Of a stretch of 64,000 bases of DNA, positions 44,922-60,092 are shown in pieces. Source of the DNA: Amoebidium appalachense (lineage: Eukaryota > Ichthyosporea). The notes below the pieces were generated by a model. The model was given only the letters and a program-made list of their open reading frames with translations. It searched no databases and was not told the origin of the DNA. Position 1 is the first letter of the stretch. Each line of letters begins with the position of its first letter. The translations under genes and the position numbers were made by a program. The stretch covers positions 13,950,001 through 14,014,000 of the forward strand of contig CAVNZM010000003.1 of the NCBI GenBank assembly GCA_963693365.1, in the 5' to 3' direction.

Positions 44922-45616
44922 GGGGGAGGATGTGTAACCCGGCAGCGTCGAGCAATGAAGAGGTGTGTGATAATATAAGCGGACGAGCCAACCAGGGAGA
45001 CAGAAACCAATAGAATAATCCTCAAGCCATACACGCGCTGTTTTTTTACATACATACAACCGGGACATGCATAGCAATCCTCAATGCTCGCGGACCCAAT
45101 TCTCTCTCAATCTACACTAATGGTTAGACCCTACCCAAATGTTCCAATAACACACTGCTCTACGAAGCGCTCTTACTACGTGCACTCATAAACAGATCCC
45201 TCCATGTTTCGAACCTACAGAAAGACCAGGAAGTTGTGTGATGGCATCCTCACGTTTGTCCCCTACAATAGCTGGAATCTTCGTATGCCAGGCTGCGTTG
45301 CTGTGCTACATTGCACCCGAATAAAACTCGGTAAACATCCAACAAATCTGCACACATTCGATTTAAAACATAAAAGATTAGACTTTACATTTTAACGTAT
45401 AATACTTGTACAGTTGTAAGCTGAATCTCACATCCCCTTTGCACCGATAATTCTTCACTGGTTAAGTCCCTCCAAGCTAATCTCCGAGCACTTCCTCGTT
45501 TCACGTTTCACAGTTTTGACTCACCTCTTTCTCAATTCCTTTCCTTTAAATTGTGAGGAAAAGCCACACGCTATTCTAATACTAGCAAGAAATTTTGATA
45601 ACGGTAGCATTTAAAA
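43606..45616. other. Intergenic, no gene seen
   Basis: C-run/A-run (43784-43836), C-run (43945-43968), (AAC)n, (CA)n and (GT)n patches, purine-rich 44390-44520, G-run (44881-44920). From 44940 the sequence is unique and leads into the p24 gene, so the p24 promoter should lie here; no clear TATA box. Confidence 0.5.
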
Positions 45617-46195
45617 ATGAGGTCGCTTTTTCTTTTGGGTTGTTTGGCGTTTGCAGGGTTTATGCCCCAGCAGGCGGCTGCAAAGGATTCCATGCTTACG
45701 TTTGAGCTCTATGCGTCAAGGGAAGAGTGCTTTTTTGAGGATGCAAAGCATGGCGTGCGTGTGGAAATCGACTGGGAGGTATGTACTTAATCAGGGACAG
45801 GGGCTCAATGTTTGGATGGTTGTGGGTAGTTGTGGATGCTGAATGAGTTTCCCGAGCGTTACTTCTCGGGTTGCTTCTTGGCAGGTCTCATGGCTTTTTG
45901 GAGCATTTGTAACTGAAGTAGTCATGACTGTGTCTGTAAATGTGAATGCCCGTATATGCGTCGGCCTGCGTGTGTGCACGTGCATGCGCCTGCTGTGTGT
46001 GTGTGTGCGTGTGTGTGCAAGCTCACACCTGTGGCATGTCTGTTTCTTTGTTTTGCGTTTCGTGGCTGTTTTGAAAGGAGCTGCAGAGTGGGAGGGCCGT
46101 GTTGTTGGATGCTGAGTACGTGAGCGCGCATGTACGTGCACACAGGCATATGTGTGTGTGCGTGTGTGCGCTTGTGTGTGTGTGTGTGTGTATTC

Positions 46196-46233
<38 letters not shown>

Positions 46234-46452
46234 CAGAAGGGGGGGGAGGGGGGGGGTAGTTGTTGGTGTGCGTGTGTTAAGTGTTATGTCCTATGGTGTG
46301 CCAAACGGCATTTCAGTGTGAGTGCACGTGTGTGCAGGTTGCATGGTATACATGGGTGTGGCTGTGTGTGGCGGGTGCATCTGTATGTTTGTGCGGGACA
46401 GAGAGAGAGAGCCCCCCCCCCCCCCCCCTGTGTGTATGTGCGCGTGCACACA

Positions 46453-46539
<87 letters not shown>

Positions 46540-46886
46540 TTGCGTGTGTGTGCGTTTGTGCGTGTGTCTGTGTCTGTGCATGCGTGTGTTCGTGCCTCTA
46601 TAGGTTGTGTACAGGCCTGTGTGCATGTGTGTCTGGGTGAATGTGCTTGTGTGCATGTGTATTTGTGAATCAGAGATTTACTTACTGATTCTGTCCGATA
46701 ACCGCTTGCAACGTCTGTTCAATGAATGTTTGTGAGTTTGGTTGAAGGTGAAGGCTTGTCACCTGAGCAATTAGTAATGCGTAGAGTGGTTCACCGTGGG
46801 GACATCACTGTTCTCAACCCTTTCTTGCCTTTGTCTCTCCCTCCCTCCCTCCCTCCCTCCCTCCCTCCCTCCCTCCCTCCCTCCCT

Positions 46887-46982
<96 letters not shown>

Positions 46983-47063
46983 CCCCCCCCCCCCCCCCCC
47001 TCCCCTCTCGTGGGAGCAACAAAGATGAACCCTCTTCTTCTTCTTTTTCTTTTCTTTTCTTTT

Positions 47064-47094
<31 letters not shown>

Positions 47095-47497
47095 GGGGGA
47101 TTTGGTCCTCCCTCCGTGCATGGCGAGAAGTGGAAGTTATATATGTGAGAGTGTACACTTGGGGAAGACGGGTGGGGTAAGGGGGGGAGGGGGGGGGGAG
47201 GGTGGTCTTTCTGCACTGTGTCCTTGTTCCCACCTGCCATTCTCCCCCCTCGTCTCATGCAATTTCTTGGGGGGGTTTCATCAGGTGATTGCGGGCAGCA
47301 CGGAGGCCAACAATGACGTCAGCATCCAGATGTGGGATGCAAACGGCCAGGAGGTGAATATTCCGAGGGGGGGGTCCAATTTCTTCGAGCACGAGGCTCG
47401 CGCTGACGGCCCAGTCAAGGTAGGTTCGAACACCCCCCCAGTGTTGTGATTCGTGTTTTTCTCTTTTCTCGTTATTTTTTTTTGTGTCTTCCCCCCC

Positions 47498-47529
<32 letters not shown>

Positions 47530-47639
47530 TGGTTTGTTTGTTTGTTTGTTTGTTTGTTTGTTTGTTTGATTAATTCCTTTTCTTTTCCTTTTTTTTTGTT
47601 CCTTTTCTTTCTTTTCGTTCTTTCTTCTTTTTTGCCTTT

Positions 47640-47713
<74 letters not shown>

Positions 47714-48110
47714 TCACGTTGAATTTGAAATCCCGACAAGCAAACGTACACACTGACACACACCCAACACATATCTATGCACACACGACACACACACATT
47801 CTAAAAATACGATTACATGCACACACGACACACACATTCTAAAAATACGATTACATGCACACACGACACACACACATTCTAAAAATACGGTTACATGCAC
47901 ACACGACACACACACATTCTAAAAATACGATTACATGCACACACGTGTATGCACACATGCACAAGCAACCCCGCGCTTGCGCATGCACACATGCGCGCGC
48001 GCATACACACACACACACAGACACACACACACACATTTACGAGCACACATCCACACACGCGCACGCACACGCACACACAAACACACGCACACACACTCTT
48101 TCCCGTTCTC

Positions 48111-48148
<38 letters not shown>

Positions 48149-48191
48149 ACCCCCCGGCCCTTTATGATGTATGCTCTTTCTGTGTTTCCAC

Positions 48192-48222
<31 letters not shown>

Positions 48223-48730
48223 AAAAAAAAATAAAAATAAACACGTGCGTGCGCGCCCACATGCACGCACACACACACTCCTGCGGTGTGTGCTTGGAAA
48301 GTGCATTGTGTTGTCCGTCGTGAATGTGTACCTCACACTCTCTAACGTTTTGTAATCCCCTTTCCCCCTGGTCGCGGGCGCGCGCGCACGCACACACACA
48401 CACACACATGTGCGCGCGCACACACACACACACACATATACCCCACAGACACACACACACACACACACAACACCACACTTCAACATACACTTCGTCCAGT
48501 CACGTCCTCACAAACATTTCTTCAAACCCCCCCCCCCCCCCCCCCCCTCTCCCACACACAACACACAAATTCTCACCCACCCCCATCCCAAGACGCACTA
48601 ACAGAGGTCTTTCTTTGCGTCTTCCAAAGACACGCCTATATACCTACGCTTATACAACCACACACATTCTAGCACTCACAAGCACACGCACACGTATGTA
48701 CGCAGACTCACAGATACACATCAATTCCCC

Positions 48731-48788
<58 letters not shown>

Positions 48789-48942
48789 TCCATAATACCT
48801 ACCCACCCTCCCACGCATCTTATACCCCCCCCCCCCCCCCCCCCCCCCTCCCTCCCCCCCCCCCCAAAAAAAAAAAAAAAAAAAAAACACCCTTTTCCTC
48901 TCCTATGCACCCCCGACACCCCCTCACCCACCCACCCCTCTT

Positions 48943-48993
<51 letters not shown>

Positions 48994-49137
48994 CTATCCA
49001 TAATACCTACCCTCCACGCATCTTATACCCCCCCCCCCCCTCCCCTCCCCCCCCCCCCAAAAAAAAAAAAAAAAAAAAAAAACACCTTTTTCCTCTCCCA
49101 TGCACCCCCGACACCCCCGCACCTGCCCACCCCTCTT

Positions 49138-49222
<85 letters not shown>

Positions 49223-50190
49223 AAACGTAAACGTAAACGTAAACGTACATATACACCCAAGCCTACACGTACACCTATACTAACACACTCCCCCCCCCCC
49301 CCCCCCCCCCCCTTTCCCCCTCCCGCCACACGCACACACACACTTACCTACCCACCCACCCACTACACACCCACACCTACCCCCCCCCCCCCCCCCCCTT
49401 CCCTCCCTCCAAAAACATATGTACACAGGTGTGCTTCCGCAACCTTAACTCGTTCAACACCCTCTGGGTCTACTTCGAGATTGGTGTCGATCGCGCAAAC
49501 GATGACGACGATGATTTCGGAGACATCGGCAAGGTGAGCATTGGTTTTTGGGGCTGGCTCAGTTTGTAGCTATGTTATCACCCCTAAGAAGCAATTTTTT
49601 GGGTTGCAAAAACATATTTTTTTCGAAAACTTCTAATTTTAACTGTATTGTTTGTTTTGTATAAACAATAGTCATGCAGGCGGCGCTGCAGTCAAAAAAA
49701 GGTTGCCGGAAAGGTGGCACAATTAACCTTTTATGGTTAGCCACCTGCCAAAAATGGTGCGCAAATATTTGGCTTATCTTGGTTGGGTAAAGTTTTGCCG
49801 GAAAGGTGACGAAAGTTTCGGAACTAGCCTTTTGTGGTTAGCCACCTGCCAGAAATGGCGCGTAAATATTTGGCTAATCTTTGATTGGGCAAGGTGGTGG
49901 ATGCAGACATGTTAAAGGCGCAGCAGCAAACCCAGGAGTCTCTGGACAAGTTAAAGAAGACTGCGCTGAGCGTGCATCAGAAGTTGAGCAACGCGATCCG
50001 CACGCAGAACTATTTGCGCTATAGGGAGGCTAGGCACCGCAATACGGCTGAGAGGTGGGTGAATTTATTTCAAGTGGGTGAAGTTTATTTATTTTATGCG
50101 ATTTATGTATTTACCAGAGGGAACAGGGTGCAGTAGGGGGGGGAGGGGGGGGGAGGCGGGGGTAAAGGAGGAATGGGGGGAGGGGGGAGA

Positions 50191-50232
<42 letters not shown>

Positions 50233-51124
50233 TGTATGTTCCGAAAGGGGGGGGGGGGAGGTGGATCCATACGCAGAAGTATTTGCTTTATAGGGAGGCT
50301 AGGCAGTGTAATAAGGCGGAGAGATGGATGTGATTTTTTACCAGACGGGGAAGATGGAGCATAAGAAAGAGGGGGGAAGGAGGAGGGAGAGGTTGGGGGA
50401 AGAGGAGGGGGGGGGGGGGGGGGGGGGAGGGGGGAGGCTTTGGAGAAGGAGGGAGGGAAGAAGGTGTTGGTGTGTGTGTTGGGGGTGGATTTGTGTGTGT
50501 GCACAGGCGCGCGCGCGTGTGTGTGCGTAGATGGGCCCATTTTTAGTGTTTATCAAATGCTCTTTTTTTTTTTGTTGGGGGGGAGGGGGCAAGGGGGGTT
50601 GGCGCACACATACACACAAAACACCCACCGACACGCTGTAGGAACCATGTGGTGTTTTTCCTCGCTTCCTCCTGCGCCCCCCTCCCCCCCTCCCCCCCTC
50701 ATCTTTATGGCAAAGGTGTTACATGTTCTTTTGTATACGCGCTTACGTACACACTGAAACTGTGATACTGGAATTAACATGCATGGGCCCTTACACACGT
50801 GCTCATATGAATACACGAGGCATGAATGTGTGGCTCATGTGTACATACGGATAATATGCGCCCAAGTATGGAAAGGAGGTTATTGACTGACCAAAACACA
50901 CACCTATTCACATGCGCGCGCACACACACACGACACACAGAAAGAGCACACACACACACACACACACACTGACACGAGTACCCCCACACACAAACAACCG
51001 CACCATGCACAAGCACACACACACACACACACACACGCACACACAAACACACATACCTCCCCCCCTCCCCCCCCCCCCCTCTATTACACACACACAACCT
51101 CCCCCTCCCCCCCCCCCCACACAC

Positions 51125-51172
<48 letters not shown>

Positions 51173-51275
51173 ACACATACACACACATACACACACACAC
51201 ATACACACACATACACACACACACACATACACACACACACACATACACACACATACACATACACACACATACACA

Positions 51276-51356
<81 letters not shown>

Positions 51357-51459
51357 ACACATACACACACATACACACACATACACACACACACACATAC
51401 ACACACATACACACACACACACATACACACACACACACATACACACACATACACACACA

Positions 51460-51504
<45 letters not shown>

Positions 51505-51505
51505 A

Positions 51506-51558
<53 letters not shown>

Positions 51559-51713
51559 CCCCCCCGCCCCTCCCCCCACACACACACAGCAACTGTGACC
51601 GTGTTATGTACTGGTCCGTGGGGTCGTGTGCCGTGATGATTGCCGTCAGCATCGTCCAGGTCTACTTCATTCAACACTTTTTCGCTGATCCCAAGGGAAG
51701 AATCAACTATTAG
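45617..51713 (+). CDS. p24 / emp24 / TMED family cargo receptor, 5 exons
   Basis: p24 proteins cycle between ER and Golgi in COPII/COPI vesicles and select cargo. Exons: 45617-45778, 47285-47419, 49429-49533, 49894-50054, 51590-51713; phases 0, 0, 0, 2. Product 228 aa (family about 200-230). A signal peptide (about 1-22) precedes a GOLD domain (about 28-125) with the paired Cys in REECFFE and VCFRNL. A coiled coil follows (about 135-178) with the family-typical [13 protein letters not shown] linker. The transmembrane helix is about 194-216, and the short tail [12 protein letters not shown] has the FF export motif but no terminal KK. The exon 1 start is the only ATG giving a signal peptide. 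The tail and QVYFIQHFF match TMED2-like GQIYYLKRFF, but I do not assign a subfamily. Introns hold large CA, C and G arrays; intron 4 carries a decayed copy of exon 4's end. Confidence 0.95.
46455..47100. repeat. (TC)n, (TCCC)n, C-, T- and G-runs in p24 intron 1
   Basis: (CT)n 46455-46540; (TCCC)n 46838-46892 leading to an 85-base (TC)n ending 46980; C-run; T-run; G-run 47073-47099. Confidence 0.95.
47649..47712. repeat. G63 homopolymer, p24 intron 2
   Basis: 63 consecutive G (47650-47712) directly after a T-run, the longest homopolymer I see in the window. Confidence 0.95.
47775..47942 (+). repeat. 40-bp minisatellite, four units, p24 intron 2
   Basis: Units of ATGCACACACGACACACACA...CATTCTAAAAATACG(A/G)TTAC begin near 47777, 47817, 47857 and 47897, almost identical. 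The first is slightly diverged at its start. Confidence 0.9.
48286..48358 (-). repeat. Dispersed element fragment, inverted, p24 intron 2
   Basis: The reverse complement contains GTACACATTCACGACGGACA and ACACAATGC, like the diverged copies at 12.6 and 20.8 kb. Confidence 0.5.
48735..49250 (+). repeat. Tandem ~215-bp composite duplication and (GTAAAC)n, p24 intron 2
   Basis: Two units of (CA)n, CCTATCCATAATACCTACC, CGCATCTTATAC, C-run, A-run, CCTCTCC(T/C)ATGCACCCCCG and CACCCCTCTTCCCACA, starting near 48735 and 48951. The second (CA)n ends in a short (GTAAAC)n hexamer array (49221-49246). Confidence 0.85.
49703..49893 (+). repeat. Tandem duplication covering the p24 intron 3 acceptor
   Basis: Copy 1 (49703-49792) and copy 2 (49795-49893) share TTGCCGGAAAGGTG, GGTTAGCCACCTGCCA and AAATGG(T/C)GCG(C/T)AAATATTTGGC. 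Copy 2 ends in the GGGCAAG used as the acceptor for exon 4. Copy 1 ends in GGGTAAAG, a ready-made decoy acceptor. Confidence 0.85.
50263..50334 (+). pseudogene. Decayed duplicate of the 3' end of p24 exon 4, in intron 4
   Basis: Parallels 49997-50066: ATACGCAGAAGTATTTGC and TATAGGGAGGCTAGGCA, then GCGGAGAGATGGATG, where the real exon has GCTGAGAGGTGGGTG. About 80% identical by eye. The splice donor GT has become AT, and a TAG in frame ends the copy. Confidence 0.8.
51111..51558. repeat. ~450-bp (CA)n / CACACATA array abutting p24 exon 5
   Basis: CA repeats broken at irregular intervals by CATA, so higher-order units such as ACACACATAC recur. A short C-rich gap and another (CA)n then lead directly into the exon 5 acceptor CACACACAG at 51589. 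Confidence 0.95.
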
Positions 51714-52436
51714 TTTACATAAAATACCGTCAAAATCTTTTAAGTGTTTGTTTATTTTATGGGTTTGTTTGGATTAAATGTATGCCCTGTGTGCTGTGTG
51801 TGCAAGACGGGAGATGCACTGTTTGCCAGTTAATATTTTTTGGGGGTTCATGCATTTTTTTCAGTGGTTATCACATCACATTTAGCTGATAATGATATTA
51901 GCAATGTGTTAATATGAAGTATGTTGGCTTTGCTTGTTTATATGCTGCACAAATACATATTTGTGGCTGAAATCTGAAGTCTGTTATATGGCCTTGCCTA
52001 TGCATGTACATGCACGGATGCTCGCAGATGAAAAGGCAAGCGAGCACACGGCACACACACCTGCGGGCGTGGGCGGGCTTGCGCACACACACACAAGCAC
52101 ACACCCGTGCGCACGCACACACACACACACACACCTCCTTTGTGTTGACGATCAACCAATGTATACATGATCTAACAATAAATTGGAAAGTGACAAGAAT
52201 GAAGCACTCTTGTTGCACCCCAACTTCACCCAAAAAAAAGTAATCGGTGGTGATTACGGTAATTTGTTTGATTTGTTACATCCATGGTATGTGGAAGCCA
52301 ATCATATCATTGGCATGCGGGTGTGAGCCAATGATAATTGAGAAAACGGTCCATGCGCTTGTGTGATTATTCATGTGGCCAGGGGTATGACACCTGGTTT
52401 GCCTTGTGCCTGCCTGCCTGCTAGCCTGCAATTGCA
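51714..52436. other. p24 3' flank and unique DNA with CCAAT motifs
   Basis: Probable p24 3' UTR (ATTAAA at about 51773). Unique sequence follows, with a (CA)n patch (52083-52133) and a cluster of CCAAT/ATTGG elements at 52298-52340, including the mirrored GCCAATCATATCATTGGC. Confidence 0.45.
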
Positions 52437-52554
52437 ATGCATGCACTGCATGAAAACGCTAGGCAGGATCCGACCTCTTTCACGGAAGCATTTTGCAAGG
52501 TTGCAACTTCAGGGTTGGCTGCAAAGTATTTTCAAGAAGACGGTTCAACTTGGG
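52437..52554 (+). CDS. Possible first exon of an unrecognised gene
   Basis: ATG at 52437 opens a clean 39-codon segment (includes [18 protein letters not shown] and [11 protein letters not shown]) ending at a good GGG|GTAAGA donor. CCAAT motifs lie about 100-140 bases upstream. The continuation is lost in (CA)n DNA. Segments at 53045-53104 and about 53811-53865 could be later exons, but I cannot chain them in phase. No family recognised. Confidence 0.25.
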
Positions 52555-52659
52555 GTAAGATGCGAAACGCGCTTAACAGGCATGGAAGTACACGACGCAC
52601 ACATATAGTATATAATGACATTGTACACACTGGTGACACACGCGGGCGCGCGCGCATGC

Positions 52660-52679
52660 ACACATGTATACACACACAG

Positions 52680-52711
<32 letters not shown>

Positions 52712-52850
52712 GCATACACACACACACATGCACGCACACACACACGTGTGCGCACATGCACACACAGACACGCGCGCACGCACACACACACACACACACA
52801 CACGTGCACGCACGCACACAAATGTCTACACACGGGTGGACTCACACACA

Positions 52851-52881
<31 letters not shown>

Positions 52882-52928
52882 GTGCACGCACGCACACAAA
52901 TGTCTACACACGGGTGGACTCACACACA

Positions 52929-52961
<33 letters not shown>

Positions 52962-53035
52962 GTGCACGCACGCACACAAATGTCTACACACGGGTGGACT
53001 CACACACACGTGCGCGCGCACACACATACACACAC
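52660..53035 (+). repeat. (CA)n with ~79-bp minisatellite, three units
   Basis: Units containing CGTGCACGCACGCACACAAA, TGTCTACACACGGGTGGACT and a GTGCGCGCGC block begin at 52803, 52881 and 52961. Confidence 0.9.
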
Positions 53036-53104
53036 GACACACAAAGTGTTACCACCGGTACCGCCTTCGCCTTCGAATCCCATTCCGGCGTTCTTGCGCA
53101 ACAG

Positions 53105-53767
53105 GTACCCTCTCTGTTTGTATTCCCCCCCTCCCCCTCTCCCCCCTTCCCCCCCACCCCGTGGGCCTCTCCCCATCAACCCCCTCCCCCCCCCCCCCCT
53201 CCCCCCACCCCCCCCCCCTTCTCCCCCCACAACCCTTCCTCCCTCCCCCCCCCCCCTCCCCTCCCTCCCAAAAAAGGAAAACACACCCTCCACATCTAAA
53301 CCCACACGCACACACTGTGATGCACATAGACAGCAGATTTTCCGCTGCTGTGTGCACCCCTCCCCCCCCTCCCCCCGGGGGGTTTCATTGAAATTTCGTG
53401 ACGTTTTGTAACTTGTCCCTTGGGTGTCTGCTCCATATTTCCAACCCTGCAACCCACACATCATCCCCCCTCCCCCCCCCCCCCCCCCCCCCCCCCCTTC
53501 AGCCTAGTAACCGTTTTTTACACAAACAAACAAGAATACTTGAACTTGGCAAAGAAAAGAGCAAAAAATGGCAAACGAACCAAACAGGCTTGAAGTTCGA
53601 GATCATCCTCCCCCCCCCCCCCCTCCCCCCCCCCCCCCCCACTCCCTGTTGTAATAACCAATCCTGAGCCCCACTTCCCCCCCCCTCGCCTCTTCCCGGT
53701 TTCTGTTCACGTGATGACCAATCCCCCCCCCCCCCCCCCCAAAAAAAAAAAAGTAATAATAATAATC

Positions 53768-53798
<31 letters not shown>

Positions 53799-54307
53799 AA
53801 ATTCCTGCAGCTGACATCACTGCGTCGTATTGGACAACCCGCGCTACGTCAGAAGGGCCTGAGAGTGTGGGTCTTTTGTTGCCATCCCCATGCCTCCCTT
53901 TTGTCTTGTATTCCATTCCCCCCACACCCCCCCCTCCCCCCCCCCCCCCCCCCCCCCCCCCCTCCCCCTCCCCCTCCCTCCCTCTCTCGAGCTCCTCCCC
54001 ACCCACCCACCTACCCACCCACCCACCCACCCGGGCCCCCTCCCCCCTCTCCCCCCCCGCCCCCCCCTCCTCCCCGGGAGTCAAACGCACGTAGACAAGG
54101 GCAGGTTGAGAGGGAGGGAAGGGGGGGGAGGGGGTGTAGGGGAGCGGAAGGGAGGGAGAGAGGGGAGGGGAGGGGGGAGGGGGGGGGGAGGGGGGAATGC
54201 ATTCACAACGATTATCTTGAATTTGTGAAGATTTGGGGCGTGTTTGGCAGCCAAAAATATTCGTATTCTTCTTCTTGTGCAACTGATTGGTCGTGTTTAT
54301 GCAAAGG

Positions 54308-54390
<83 letters not shown>

Positions 54391-54590
54391 GTTTGTGCGT
54401 GCGGCGCAGTGCTTGTGTGTGTGTGTGTGTGTGTGTGTTTGAGGGGGAGGGGGGGGGGGGGGGGGGGGAGTCTTAGAAGAGAGGGCCTTTTGTGGCCTTT
54501 TGTTGCTTATACCTGAATGAAGGGAAGGGCTATGTTTCGGTTTGCGAAGTACCTGATGGACGACAGTGTGTGTGTGTGTGTGCATGTGTG

Positions 54591-54642
<52 letters not shown>

Positions 54643-55762
54643 TGTGTTTTGTGTGTGTGTGGGTGGGTGGGTGGCCATGGGTGGGTGGGTGGGGGGGGGG
54701 GGGGGGGGGGGGGAGGGGGGGAGGGGGGGGGGGGGGGGGGGGGCAGGTTAAGATAGGGCACATACAATGACTCACTGAAAGAAACCGTTCCAGCCATTTT
54801 TGGGACGGCATTGGTTGCACAAGAGAAGTGTCATACTTTAACGATCTTACATGTGTGCGTGTGTGTGTTTGTGTGTGTCTTGTTTGTGCGTTTTTGTGCG
54901 TGTTTGTGTATGCGCAGGCACACTTGTGCTATGTGTGTGTGTGTGTGTTGGGGGGGGGGGGGGGGGGGGGGGGAGGGGAGGGGGGAGGGGGTAAGGGAAG
55001 GGGAGGAGCAGGCTAAGAAGGCAGGGAGGGAGGGAGAGTCAGAAGGAGAGTGATAGAGATACGGAGGGAGGGAGGGAGGGAGGGAGGGAGGGAGGGGGGT
55101 GAGTGGGAGAGAGAGAGAGAGAGAAAGAGAGGGAGAGAGGGAGAGACACAGACAGAGCTTATCATGCAAAACAGCTCTTCAAACAATGTCTGCTTGTATT
55201 CAAGTTCGTTTGCTAACGGACCCATGAAGGACACGCCGACAAACAAAGCCAGTCCTCACAATCAGGTCGTCCTGTTACAGACAAGACTGGTTACCTGGCT
55301 ATTGAACTAAACTATTTATTGCAAAACATTCCTTAAAAACCCCGTACTATTGAGCAAAATATTCCTTCGAAACCCCGTACTATTGAGCCACGACAACCCA
55401 TGGAAGAAACCGGTCTACTGATGCATACTATATATTTTCATGAGTTCTTGGTTCCTATTATCACTGAAACGGGGTGCGAAGAAAACAAGAAAGCTTAATT
55501 GATGAGAAGGGCCAAATCTCTACCGCAATCGCAAATATTCTATAGGATACCACACCTACAGTAAATTCTACCTCTAACGTTTGTATCACCGATCATCTAC
55601 ATTGCAACAAACACACTAACAAATAAACAGAAAAGTACCTCAATCGTCATTTCCCTATAAAGTGAGTGCCGAGACGTCCTTCCATTTCAGGAAGTTCCCT
55701 TTTTTGTTGTTAGTTTCCACACTTCCTTTTTAGGCAGTTCCCTTAATTGGTAGTTTCCGCAT
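53105..55762. other. C-, G- and GT-rich intergenic DNA, no gene assigned
   Basis: C-rich blocks (53130-53270, 53463-53500, 53611-53640, 53933-53962, 54038-54075), (AAT)n (53752-53798), G-rich (54120-54195), (GT)n (54309-54386), G-runs (54691-54744, 54951-54973), (GGGA)n (55060-55095). Islands of unique sequence exist, but none forms a convincing gene. From 55310 to 55762 the DNA is unique and includes a 33-bp tandem duplication (ACCCCGTACTATTGAGC, near 55339 and 55373). Confidence 0.5.
53396..53455 (-). repeat. Second dispersed repeat, copy 2 (inverted)
   Basis: The reverse complement shares GGGTTGGAAATATGGAG, AGACACC and AAAACGTCAC with 24293-24352, which lies in folliculin intron 4 about 29 kb away. 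Confidence 0.5.
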
Positions 55763-59987
<4,225 letters not shown>

Positions 59988-60085
59988 TTTCGATTCGAGG
60001 TACGTGTACAAGTTCCGGCCAAGGGCGACAGTGAATGAGCAGCAGGGTTATGCCGAATCTGCTTTCCGTTTGGACTGTGTCGATG

Positions 60086-60092
60086 TTTTATA
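60086..60092 (-). promoter_or_regulatory. TATA box of the subtilase gene
   Basis: GCTATAAAAC on the - strand, 99 bases upstream of the start codon at 59987. Confidence 0.55.

Noticed and set aside
53049-53357. Gly-rich minus frame near 53.1-53.3 kb
   Set aside because: Composition comes from C-rich DNA. The short normal island inside lacks clear splice sites.
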